Assembly: GCA_016870515.1 (NCBI GenBank)
Contig: VGBL01000023.1
Coordinates: 1-34,243 of the forward strand
Direction of reading: 5' to 3'
DNA: 34,243 nucleotides
Source: Actinomycetota bacterium
GTDB taxonomy: Bacteria; Actinomycetota; Actinomycetes; S36-B12
Within the stretch, counting starts at the first letter, position 1. The number at the start of each line of letters is the position of its first letter. Both the position numbers and the translations under genes were made by a program. Below are positions 24,993 through 32,621 of the stretch, piece by piece. Under the pieces are notes generated by a model. That model ran no database searches. It was not told where the DNA came from and saw only the letters and a program-made list of their open reading frames with translations.

Positions 24993-26024
24993 CTACCAGG
25001 CGATCTCGATGACCGACGCGTTGAGCCCCGAGCCGATGCCGAGACAGCCGACACGGTCGCCTGCGCGGAGGTCGTCGGTCTGAAGTGCCAATGTGAAGGG
25101 GATCGACGCCGGACCGATATTGCCTTGCGTCGGGAAGGTGAGCGGCACTCGCGCGGAATCGATCTCCAGGGCAGCGGTGATGGCCTGGGTGTGGACGTTG
25201 GAGACCTGATGAATCACGTAGCAGTCGAGGTCGGACCAGTCGAAGTGCTCCCCAGCCTCCGTCCAGGTCTGCACGGAAAGGTCGAGTCCCGCCTCTAGCA
25301 GCGCCCGGGAGTCGGTGCGCATCTGCTGCATGTCGCCCACGCAGATGCGGTGGTGCTGAGTGGCTGCCCGCGAGACTCCCCCGACGAAGCGGTGCCCTTC
25401 GGGATGATCGCTCGCGCGGCCCAGGACCATGGCCGCGCCCCCCGAGCCGAGGGTGAGGGACGCGAAGTTCTCGAAGATGTCGTCAGCCGTCGCATCGTCG
25501 CGCTGCAGGCGGGCGATCGTGCGCTCCTGGAGTTCGCGCGAGCCCTCGCCGTCGACGACGATGGCGTAGTCGATCTGGCCGGCGTCGATCATCATGCCAG
25601 CCAGGTGCATGCCGTTGACGAAGCCGAGGCACGCGTTGGACACATCGTAATTCATGCACTTGGAGGGCATGCCCAATTGATGGTGCACGTCGACGGCAGC
25701 GGACGGCTCGAGGTGGGCACGCGACACCGAGGTGTCGACGAGGAGGCCCATCCGTCCGGGATCCACGCCAGCATCGGCCAGCGCCTTGGCACCGGCCATC
25801 GCCGCGGCGTCGGCAAACGACACATCCGCGGGCCACCAGCGGCGCTCGCGAATGCCGGCCAGTTCCTCGAGCAGGCCCGGGCGCACCCCGACCCGCTCGT
25901 AGGTGGCAGCAAGGGCCTCATCAATCTCCGCGGACGTCATCACCAGCGGCGCCTCGGCGATCGACACCGATAGGACGGCAGTATCGCGGAAGCGGAACGT
26001 GGAGTTGCCCGCGGCGGCCGTCAT
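24993..26024 (-). CDS. oleA: OleA, acyl-CoA head-to-head condensing thiolase
   Basis: 343 residues from ATG 26024, with AAGGGA upstream. It belongs to the thiolase superfamily (FabH/KASIII-like). The nucleophile is C132 in NYDVSNACLGF; the second motif VIHQVSNVHTQ supplies His and GNIGPASIP supplies Asn. The segment HLEPSAA (104-110) carries a Glu (E106) in the place of the OleA glutamate that acts across the dimer, which helps to separate OleA from FabH. OleA condenses two fatty acyl-CoAs to a 2-alkyl-3-keto acid. The open frame runs a further 253 codons upstream, but that is antisense shadow of the divergent peptidase gene. First gene of the ole operon. Confidence 0.93.
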   Translation of the reverse strand: MTAAAGNSTFRFRDTAVLSVSIAEAPLVMTSAEIDEALAATYERVGVRPGLLEELAGIRERRWWPADVSFADAAAMAGAKALADAGVDPGRMGLLVDTSVSRAHLEPSAAVDVHHQLGMPSKCMNYDVSNACLGFVNGMHLAGMMIDAGQIDYAIVVDGEGSRELQERTIARLQRDDATADDIFENFASLTLGSGGAAMVLGRASDHPEGHRFVGGVSRAATQHHRICVGDMQQMRTDSRALLEAGLDLSVQTWTEAGEHFDWSDLDCYVIHQVSNVHTQAITAALEIDSARVPLTFPTQGNIGPASIPFTLALQTDDLRAGDRVGCLGIGSGLNASVIEIAW

Positions 26025-26101
26025 AGGGATCCCTTCGTACGGGCGCCCTCCGGAGGCCTGCCCGGTCCATAAGTCTCCCACGCCCTCCGGGGTTAGCCCA
26101 C

Positions 26102-26140
26102 CGCTGCCCGATCGATGCTCACCGGGCAGCGCGGGCAGCG
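26102..26140. repeat. Three copies of a 9-bp motif in the oleA/peptidase spacer
   Basis: CGCTGCCCG (26102-26110) faces two head-to-tail copies of its complement CGGGCAGCG (26123-26131 and 26132-26140). The inverted pair is separated by 12 bases. The cluster ends eight bases before the -10-like box of the plus-strand peptidase and lies about 80 bases upstream of oleA. This is the layout of an operator for a dimeric repressor, but it could also be a hairpin. No regulator gene is adjacent. Confidence 0.5.
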
Positions 26141-26147
26141 CACAGTC

Positions 26148-26153
26148 TAGGTT
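26148..26153 (+). promoter_or_regulatory. -10 box for the leaderless secreted peptidase gene
   Basis: TAGGTT lies six bases before ATG 26160 and there is no Shine-Dalgarno between them. The -35 region would fall on the 9-bp repeat cluster. Confidence 0.5.
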
Positions 26154-26159
26154 CGACCC

Positions 26160-27647
26160 ATGAGGCGATCCGGGGTGCTCAGGCGGCTCCTTCTCACCGC
26201 TCTCAGCTGTGCGCTGGCCACCGCGGGTCCGGGAGGGCCAGCAGCCGCACAGGCCGGCGCCCCGGAGGCAGCGGGCGCCAATCAAGCCCCGCCCCTGGAG
26301 TGGGAGCCCTGTGGAGGCGACACCGAGTGCGCCGGCCTCATCGTCCCGCTCGACTACGCCGCACCCGACGGCGCCACCCTCACCATCGCCGTCAGCCGCG
26401 TTCGCGCATCGGGCGAACGTCGCGGAGCGATCATCGTCAACCCCGGCGGCCCGGGCATGCCCGGCACGTCCTATGCCGCGAACCTCTCCTCGGAACTGCC
26501 CCCCGAAATCGGTGAGGTCTATGACTTCGTCGGCTTCGATCCACGCGGCGTGGGAGACAGTTCGAAGATCGTCTGCATGACGCAGCGCGAGCTGCGCGCC
26601 TGGACGCGCCTCGATGCGACGCCCGACACCGTCGCGGAAGCACGTCGATTCGCGCGCATTGCGCGAAGCTTCGGAAGTCAATGCCTCGAGGCCGCGGGCG
26701 GACTCCTGCCCCATGTCGGCTCCCGCGACACGGCACGCGATATCGACATGCTTCGGGCCGCCCTCGGCGACGATCGGCTCCACTTCATCGGCGGGTCATA
26801 CGGCACCTACCTCGGCGTCATGTATGCCGATCAGTTCCCCGAACGCGTGGGGCATCTCGTGCTCGACGGGGCGATCGATCCGCGTGTCGACCAGGTAGGG
26901 CTGACCGATCGGCAGATCACCGGCTTCGACGAAGCCGCGGCGCGTATGGCGGCTTGGTGCGCCGCCCGCGGCTCGTGCCCGGTGCCCGGTCGGACGACAC
27001 AAGGCGTAATCAGGAACATCAACCGCCTGCTCGAGGACCTCGACGCAGGCGACCTGCCGGTCTCCAAGGGCCCATCCCTGCGACAGCAGGAGGCCATCGT
27101 TGGGATTCTCGCCGGGCTCTACGGTCGCAACAGCTGGCGCCTGACGATCTACGCGATCGGTCGCGCACTCGATGGCGACGGCACAGTGCTGGCCTCGATG
27201 AGCCGGTCCTTCCCGACGTCGCAACCGCCCTTCTACTCAGCGTTCCTCGCCGTATCCTGCGTTGACTCACCAGCGCCTCCCGGTCGTGGCCAGGTGTCGC
27301 GGTGGGCGCGCGAGCGAGCGGGCAACACGCGCGTGCCCGAGATCGCACGCTTCCTAGCGTGGGGGGTGCTGCCGTGCTCGACATGGCCGGTGCACGCCGA
27401 TGAGCCACCCGGGCCGGTGCGCGCCGTGGGTGCGCCTCCCATCCTCGTCATCGGGACCACTCACGATCCGGCGACGCCCATGAGGTGGGCGCGCAGCCTG
27501 GCTCGCCAACTCGACTCGGGGGCACTGCTCACGCACGCCAGCGATGTGCACACGGCCATCGGCTCAAGGTCCCCCTGCGTCACTCGTGCGGTGGCGGCTT
27601 ACCTGCTCGACGATCGGCTGCCCAGGCCTGGCACGGTCTGCCGATAG
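26160..27647 (+). CDS. Secreted tripeptidyl-aminopeptidase-like serine hydrolase (S33)
   Basis: 495 residues. The N-terminus (1-33) is a signal peptide with a basic start, a Leu/Ala-rich core and AAAQA as the likely cleavage zone, so the enzyme is exported. The oxyanion motif NPGGPGMPG (94-102) and nucleophile S213 in GGSYGTYLG match the SlpD/TAP family of alpha/beta hydrolases; the C-terminal TAP-like segment supplies Asp in GTTHDPATP and His in ASDVHTAI. Family members release tripeptides or single residues from peptide N-termini. Several cysteines could form disulphides, consistent with secretion. Divergent from oleA; it ends seven bases from the convergent PAC2 gene. Confidence 0.9.
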   Translation: MRRSGVLRRLLLTALSCALATAGPGGPAAAQAGAPEAAGANQAPPLEWEPCGGDTECAGLIVPLDYAAPDGATLTIAVSRVRASGERRGAIIVNPGGPGMPGTSYAANLSSELPPEIGEVYDFVGFDPRGVGDSSKIVCMTQRELRAWTRLDATPDTVAEARRFARIARSFGSQCLEAAGGLLPHVGSRDTARDIDMLRAALGDDRLHFIGGSYGTYLGVMYADQFPERVGHLVLDGAIDPRVDQVGLTDRQITGFDEAAARMAAWCAARGSCPVPGRTTQGVIRNINRLLEDLDAGDLPVSKGPSLRQQEAIVGILAGLYGRNSWRLTIYAIGRALDGDGTVLASMSRSFPTSQPPFYSAFLAVSCVDSPAPPGRGQVSRWARERAGNTRVPEIARFLAWGVLPCSTWPVHADEPPGPVRAVGAPPILVIGTTHDPATPMRWARSLARQLDSGALLTHASDVHTAIGSRSPCVTRAVAAYLLDDRLPRPGTVCR

Positions 27648-27654
27648 GCGGCGG

Positions 27655-28593
27655 CTACTCCTGCGGGTCGCCGGACTCGCGATCGTGCATCTGCGCGAGG
27701 AACTGCTCGACCTGCGCGGCGATCTCCTCGCCCGAGGGCACCTCGCCTCCCGGAGCGAGCTCGGATCCGGTGGCAGCCGTCGGCTGGGTCGCTCGAAGCG
27801 CGGCCATCTGGTCGTACTGCTGCTCTAGCGCTCGCACGATCGTGACGAACTCCTCGTTGCTCTGCAGCTGCGAGGCGATCTCGCCTTCAGCACGCGACGC
27901 GGGTGCGCGCAGGGAGTCGACCGGCAGGACGAGGCCGGTGACCGACGACAGTGCCTCGAGCGTGGCAATCGCCGCCGTGGGGTATTCGAACTGGGTGAGG
28001 TAGTGCGGTACATGCGTGGCGATCCCGATCGCCTGCTCGCCCGCCTGGCCGAGGGTGAGTTCAAGGAATCCGCCCATGTGCCCGGGCACCTGGATGTTGC
28101 CCGGCATCGGATGCGGGTTGGACACCAGCGACGGGACGTTCCCGTGCACCGTGACACCCAGCGGACGCGTGTGCGGTGCGGGCCACGGGATCGCCGACAG
28201 CCCGACGGTGAGTTCGGTGCCCGTCCGTCGGACGATGTCGAGGATGGCCGCCGAAAATCGCTGCCATTGGTAATCGGGCTCAGGACCGGTGAGGAGCAGG
28301 AACGGCGTACCGGAATCGTCGCTCACCTCGTGCAGGGCGATCTGCGGCATGTCGACGGCGGCGAAGTGATCGGTGACGTAGGTCAAGACGGGACGACGAG
28401 CGCGGTAGTCGAGGACCTCGTCTGGATCGAAGGTCGCGAGGAGTCGCGGCTCGCGCGACTGGAGGAGGCTGGCCGCCATGGCCGTCGAACCGGCGGCATC
28501 GAGGAATCCGGTGAAGGCGTGCACGAGCACCCGGCGCCCCTCCACGGGAGCGGGGTCGCCATGCCACGTGACGAGTTCGACGGGATCGCGCAT
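27655..28593 (-). CDS. PAC2-family protein
   Basis: 312 residues from ATG 28593, with AGGAGG four bases upstream. The N-terminal two thirds form a PAC2 domain: VLVHAFTGFLDAAGSTAMA near the start, a conserved LLLTGPEPDYQW, then VTVHGNVPSLVSNPHP and HVPHYLTQFEYPTAAIATLEAL. PAC2 proteins in actinobacteria are common and are related to proteasome assembly chaperones; their bacterial role is not settled. The C-terminal 80 residues are polar and predicted helical, ending in a Gln/Glu-rich tail. Downstream of the Ala/Lys-rich gene on the same strand, with a 146-base gap that shows no clear hairpin. Confidence 0.88.
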   Translation of the reverse strand: MRDPVELVTWHGDPAPVEGRRVLVHAFTGFLDAAGSTAMAASLLQSREPRLLATFDPDEVLDYRARRPVLTYVTDHFAAVDMPQIALHEVSDDSGTPFLLLTGPEPDYQWQRFSAAILDIVRRTGTELTVGLSAIPWPAPHTRPLGVTVHGNVPSLVSNPHPMPGNIQVPGHMGGFLELTLGQAGEQAIGIATHVPHYLTQFEYPTAAIATLEALSSVTGLVLPVDSLRAPASRAEGEIASQLQSNEEFVTIVRALEQQYDQMAALRATQPTAATGSELAPGGEVPSGEEIAAQVEQFLAQMHDRESGDPQE

Positions 28594-28739
28594 GATGCCT
28601 CCTGATCTATGGGTACCAGGTAGACGTAACGTCCGCGACTCCGGTTTCCTTCCCGGCCCCGGTCGGCCGCCCACCCCTTCTGCATGCCAACGGGCCCGCA
28701 GGCTGAGCGGTTGGGCACGGAGGACGACAAGACGCCCGG

Positions 28740-29303
28740 TCAGGACGCGGCCGGCTCCTCCGCGCGGTCGCTCTTGGCGGCCTTCTTGGCCGCCTTCTTG
28801 GGGCCCTTGTCGGCGGTGGCCTTCTTGGGAGCGGACTTCTTGGCGGCCCCGGCCTTCTTCGGGGTCTCGGCGGTCTCGTTGGCGCGCAGTTCCTCGGCGG
28901 CCGCGTCGGCGGCTCCCTTGGCCGCCTCGGCAGCCTCGGTCGCTGCGCTCTGGGTGGCCGCAGCAGCCGAGGCCGCCGCTACCGCAGTGGTCTGCGCCGC
29001 CTGCGAGACGGCCGCGCCGGCAACGGCCGCGGCTCCCGTCACGGTGTCGGCCACTTTGGGGGGCACGATCCCGGAGGAGTACGCCGCATCCGAAACGCCG
29101 CGGGCCGCCTTGTCGGCGAGTTCGGCAGTGGTCGACGCGGCAGTGGACACGCCGCCCGAGGTGCGGTCGGCAAACGTCGACACCGCATCGGCCCACGCGT
29201 CGGCGCGCTCAGCGACAGGCGAGGTGTTGTTGTAGCGCTTCCAGGCGGCGACGCCCGCGGCCGCACCGGCCACGGCGGCAAGGACGAGCAAGGACTTGCG
29301 CAT
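28740..29303 (-). CDS. Membrane-anchored Ala/Lys-rich protein with histone-H1-like tail
   Basis: 187 residues from ATG 29303, with GGGAGGAG five bases upstream. One N-terminal hydrophobic helix (about 4-20) is followed by KRY, suggesting a membrane anchor with the rest in the cytosol. The middle (25-135) is Ala/Thr/Ser-rich and probably helical. The C-terminus (about 145-187) is made of KKA/PKKA repeats like histone H1 tails and mycobacterial HupB/Lsr2-type basic tails, and may bind nucleic acid or polyanions. I do not recognise a family. A possible -10 TACGGT (29341-29346, minus strand) lies about 38 bases upstream of the start. The low-complexity composition makes homology calls unreliable. 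Confidence 0.75.
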   Translation of the reverse strand: MRKSLLVLAAVAGAAAGVAAWKRYNNTSPVAERADAWADAVSTFADRTSGGVSTAASTTAELADKAARGVSDAAYSSGIVPPKVADTVTGAAAVAGAAVSQAAQTTAVAAASAAAATQSAATEAAEAAKGAADAAAEELRANETAETPKKAGAAKKSAPKKATADKGPKKAAKKAAKSDRAEEPAAS

Positions 29304-29390
29304 GGGGACTCCTCCCGTTTCGCCCGGTAGGGCTTGCCTGACCGTAGCAATCCCCGGTGGATCCTGCGTCGCGGATGGACCAGCCGGGCG

Positions 29391-30560
29391 CTAGCGCCGT
29401 CCCCTGCCCTTGAAATAGGTCATGAAGAGCTCGGTCACGCCGGAGCCCGCGAGGAATCGGTCGCGCTCGGCGGGGGGAAGTCCCAGCGCGTATTCGCAGA
29501 CTCGGGACCAGGCCTCGCCGACGGCCCGCGTGAGCGAGCCGGCCACCGTGGCCGAGATGGCCGAGGTAGCCACCTGGCCGCCGGGGATCGCCTTGAGCAG
29601 GCTCGTCGCGATGTAGCGACCGGCCATCGTCGCGCCACCGGTGAGCACCACCGCGCCGGCTGCGGCCAGTGCGCGCGACCGGTCGGCCGGCAGGCCATAG
29701 GCCGCGGTCACGCGGGCGATCATCGTGACTTGCGTGGGAACCAGGAGGGCAGCGTCGGAGAAGGGAATGGGAGTCGCGCCGACACCCGCCGCCAAGGCAA
29801 CCGACTGGTTGATGATCTTGCGCGCCGCCTGTCTTTTCCGCTCCAGGTCGAGGATCTGGACGGCCGTCAACGCGGCAGTGGCAACCTCGGGCACGACCAG
29901 GTATGTCGCGTCGAGAAGGTCCTGCAATCCGAAGACGGGAGATCCGGTGAAGGGATCGGCGAGCGCATTGGTGAGGTAGGCGCGACCTTCGGGTCGCAAG
30001 GGCAGTCCCAGAGACTGGATGTAGTTCGCGAGTTCGACGGCCTCCGGATGAGGCACGCCCTCGCGACTGGGCACCTGCGTGATGACAAGCATGACGGGGA
30101 CGCCGATCTCGGCGAGGGCCCTGACGAAATCAGCCTGACGGTCTTCGAAGCGTCGGTCAGACCAGCGCACGAGGTACCACGCGGCGTGTATCTGCTGGTC
30201 GATCGGGAGCGCGCGGGAGTCCGAGACGAAGGTACGAAGGCCCGCCAGGATCTCGTCGCCGGAAGTGCCGGTCTCGAAGCCTTCCGAGTCGTAGAGCCCG
30301 AGCAGCCCGCCGGGGTGGCGGTAGTAGACCAGGCCGCGGGTGACTGGCTTGCCGAGGCCGGTCTCGGCAACCTCGGTGCCGAAGATGGCGTTGACCAGCG
30401 TGGACTTGCCGACTCCGGTCTTGCCGAAGACCGCGAGGTTGAAGCAGCCGAGTGCGGCGAATGCCTCGGAGAGCCGCTGGGCGAAGAGCGTCTCGAGCTC
30501 GGCGCGTCCGAGGTCTACGGCGGACTGGCTCGATGGGCCGTCGGGCCGCTGCACGGTCAT
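29391..30560 (-). CDS. P-loop GTPase with C-terminal DUF697-like membrane region
   Basis: 389 residues. The N-terminal GTPase domain (about 35-215) has G1 GKTGVGKST (46-54), a G2 Thr in KPVTRG, and G3 DSEGF (91-95). The G4 base-specificity motif, normally N/TKxD, reads ITQVPS, so nucleotide choice may be relaxed. The second half (about 240-370) has Ala/Gly-rich hydrophobic helices like the DUF697/YcjF-type region of Era-related GTPases, probably membrane associated. Its role is unknown; relatives act in stress response or membrane remodelling. The ATG at 30560 has TACGGT exactly six bases upstream and no ribosome site, so it looks leaderless. Divergent from the WS/DGAT gene. Confidence 0.82.
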   Translation of the reverse strand: MTVQRPDGPSSQSAVDLGRAELETLFAQRLSEAFAALGCFNLAVFGKTGVGKSTLVNAIFGTEVAETGLGKPVTRGLVYYRHPGGLLGLYDSEGFETGTSGDEILAGLRTFVSDSRALPIDQQIHAAWYLVRWSDRRFEDRQADFVRALAEIGVPVMLVITQVPSREGVPHPEAVELANYIQSLGLPLRPEGRAYLTNALADPFTGSPVFGLQDLLDATYLVVPEVATAALTAVQILDLERKRQAARKIINQSVALAAGVGATPIPFSDAALLVPTQVTMIARVTAAYGLPADRSRALAAAGAVVLTGGATMAGRYIATSLLKAIPGGQVATSAISATVAGSLTRAVGEAWSRVCEYALGLPPAERDRFLAGSGVTELFMTYFKGRGRR

Positions 30561-30566
30561 GGAAAC

Positions 30567-30572
30567 ACCGTA
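30567..30572 (-). promoter_or_regulatory. -10 box for the leaderless GTPase gene
   Basis: TACGGT on the minus strand lies six bases before ATG 30560. In the same 74-base spacer a plus-strand TACCGT (30601-30606) may serve the WS/DGAT gene. Confidence 0.5.
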
Positions 30573-30634
30573 AGCCCCCGCATGCCCTCGACGCGCGCAC
30601 TACCGTCGAGGCCGACAGGGATGGGAAGTGCCCG

Positions 30635-32035
30635 ATGAGCGACTCTGATGCTGACCGCATGGGGGCATTCGATGCCGTGATGTGGGGCATCGAGGACGAT
30701 CCGCTACTGCGATCGGTCATCGTTGCCCTGGTCACCCTCGAGACGGAGCCTGACCGGCAGCGCCTCACCGAGCGCGTCGAACGGCTCACGCGCGTCGTCC
30801 CCCAGCTCCGCCAGAGCGTCATCGGCAATCCCGTCTCCTTGATTCCGCCGCGCTGGGAGACCGATCCGCACTTCGACCTCGACTACCACCTGCGATGGAT
30901 CGCCCTGCCCGCCGGAGAGAACGGCTTGCACGGCGTGCTGCGCCTGGCGGAGATCACCGCGGAGCAGGACTTCGACCGAGACCGACCACTGTGGGAGATG
31001 ACCGTCGCCACCGGGCTCAGCGACGGCGGCGCGGCCATCATCATGAAACTGCACCATGCGATCGCAGACGGCGTTGGCGGCATGATGCTCGCCGCCACGA
31101 TGTTCGACCTGACGCCCGAGGGCGCCGATCTGGGGCCAATGCCCGACGCGCCACAGCCACGTCCGTCGCTCGATCCGCTCCAGCGCCTGTCGGCGGGTAT
31201 CGACTACGAGGTGACGGAGTCGCGCGGCCTCCTGCAGTCGGCGGTCGGCAGCGGCGTCGACGTGCTGCGCCGAGTCGTCACCGATCCGGCTGGATCACTG
31301 CAGGCCACCACTGAGTTTGCCTTGTCGGCAAGCCGGCTGCTCGCTCCCGCGAGCACGCCGCTGAGCCCGATCATGACCGAGCGATCCCTCGACGTGCGCT
31401 GCGCGCTCCTGCATACCCCGCTCGCATCGCTCAAGGCGGCCGGCAAGCAATCGGGGGGCACGCTCAATGACGCGTTCATGGCCATCGTCGCGCGCGGACT
31501 GCGCAGTTACCACGCGGCCATGGGCGCCGAGGTCGATGCGCTGCGCGTCAACATGCCGGTCAACATGCGCAAGGGCGATGACGCTGCAGTGCGCGGCAAC
31601 GCATGGGTGCCCGCACGATTCGCGCTGCCCCTCGGCGGTCGCACCGCCACCGACACCATGCGCGACCTGCACCCGGTGCTATTGGCCGCTCGCACCGAGC
31701 CGGCGCTGCCCGTGTCGACGGTGGTCTACCGCCTGCTGTGCACGCTGCCTAACCCGGTGGCCACGGTCATCGCCGGCGGCCTGATGAAAGGCACCGACGT
31801 CGCCGCCACCAACGTCCCCGGTCCGCCGTTCCCGATCTACGTCGCCGGCGCCAAGGCATCGCGGATCGTGCCGTTCGCGCCGAAGGGCGGAGCCTCGCTC
31901 AACGTTGCGCTGATGACCTACGACGGATCGGCGTACTTCGGCATCACGATGGACCCAGCCGCCGTCACCGACCCCGATCTCCTAGTGGGCTCCATCGCCG
32001 CCGCGATACACGAGGTCACCGACACCGACGCGTAG
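30635..32035 (+). CDS. Wax ester synthase/diacylglycerol acyltransferase (WS/DGAT)
   Basis: 466 residues from ATG 30635, with GGGAAG six bases upstream; the frame opens further back at 30452, but that part is antisense to the GTPase gene. The catalytic motif HHxxxDG is HHAIADG (140-146), the second conserved part is around VNMPVNMRKG, and the C-terminal domain has TNVPGPPFPIYVAGA. WS/DGAT enzymes transfer acyl groups from acyl-CoA to fatty alcohols or diacylglycerol, giving storage wax or triacylglycerol at the membrane surface. Actinobacteria usually have several copies with differing activity, so substrate is not assigned. With the ole operon it strengthens the lipid-storage and hydrocarbon theme of this end of the window. 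Confidence 0.93.
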   Translation: MSDSDADRMGAFDAVMWGIEDDPLLRSVIVALVTLETEPDRQRLTERVERLTRVVPQLRQSVIGNPVSLIPPRWETDPHFDLDYHLRWIALPAGENGLHGVLRLAEITAEQDFDRDRPLWEMTVATGLSDGGAAIIMKLHHAIADGVGGMMLAATMFDLTPEGADLGPMPDAPQPRPSLDPLQRLSAGIDYEVTESRGLLQSAVGSGVDVLRRVVTDPAGSLQATTEFALSASRLLAPASTPLSPIMTERSLDVRCALLHTPLASLKAAGKQSGGTLNDAFMAIVARGLRSYHAAMGAEVDALRVNMPVNMRKGDDAAVRGNAWVPARFALPLGGRTATDTMRDLHPVLLAARTEPALPVSTVVYRLLCTLPNPVATVIAGGLMKGTDVAATNVPGPPFPIYVAGAKASRIVPFAPKGGASLNVALMTYDGSAYFGITMDPAAVTDPDLLVGSIAAAIHEVTDTDA

Positions 32036-32057
32036 GGCTTCCCCTCGCTCGCCGGGT

Positions 32058-32063
32058 TACCGT
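32058..32063 (+). promoter_or_regulatory. -10 box for the leaderless transglycosylase gene
   Basis: TACCGT lies six bases before GTG 32070, within the 34-base gap after the WS/DGAT gene. It would make the transglycosylase independently transcribed. Confidence 0.5.
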
Positions 32064-32069
32064 TGACGA

Positions 32070-32621
32070 GTGAGCCGGACCTGGCGGGTGATTGCCATCG
32101 TGGCCGCCGCCGTCCTCGTCTTCGCAGTCTCGGCGGTCGGCGGCTTCGTCGCGCTCGGTGGCCTCGATCGTTGGCGAGACGCTCAGGCCATCGTCGTCCC
32201 CGAGCAATACCGACCGGTCATCAAGCAGGCCGCCAAGCGGTGCAAGGCGGTCCCTGCGCGCGTGCTCGCCGCTCAGTTGGCGTCGGAGAGTTCGTGGGAT
32301 CCGCGCGCGGTTAGTCCCGCCGGGGCACAGGGCATTGCGCAGTTCATGCCCGAGGTGTGGGCGGAGTACGGCGTTGACGGTGACGGCGACGGATCCGCCG
32401 ACGTCTGGAATCCGATCGATGCCATCCACTCGGCCGCCGAGCTCAATTGCCTCAACCACCTGCTCGTTGCCGATGTGCCGGGCGATGAGTTACGCAATGT
32501 GCTGGCGGCCTACAACGCCGGCTTCAACCAAGTCGTGAGATACCAGGGCGTCCCGCCGTTCCCCGAGACCCAGGAATACGTCGAGCGCGTCCTGCGTCGC
32601 GCCGAGCAGGTGGAGCTCTAG
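32070..32621 (+). CDS. Lytic transglycosylase, SLT domain
   Basis: 183 residues from GTG 32070. An N-terminal signal anchor (about 6-30) places the enzyme outside the membrane. The SLT-type lysozyme fold shows the catalytic E73 in LASESSWDPRAVSPAGAQGIAQFMP, and the C-terminal LAAYNAGFNQV is the conserved second motif. DGDGDGSADVWNP (103-115) looks like a calcium-binding EF-hand-type loop, as in the E. coli transglycosylase Slt35/MltB group. It cleaves the MurNAc-GlcNAc link of peptidoglycan with 1,6-anhydro ring formation. The stop shares its CTAG with the stop of the convergent SDR gene. One cysteine pair (C58, C127) could be bridged. Confidence 0.92.
   Translation: MSRTWRVIAIVAAAVLVFAVSAVGGFVALGGLDRWRDAQAIVVPEQYRPVIKQAAKRCKAVPARVLAAQLASESSWDPRAVSPAGAQGIAQFMPEVWAEYGVDGDGDGSADVWNPIDAIHSAAELNCLNHLLVADVPGDELRNVLAAYNAGFNQVVRYQGVPPFPETQEYVERVLRRAEQVEL

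Noticed and set aside
24993-26783. Extended 596-codon version of the oleA frame
   Set aside because: The first 253 codons are antisense to the secreted peptidase gene and cross its promoter. The ATG at 26024 has a ribosome site and gives a standard OleA length.
30452-30634. Upstream extension of the WS/DGAT frame
   Set aside because: It overlaps the start of the divergent GTPase gene in antisense; ATG 30635 has a ribosome site and gives a plausible family N-terminus.
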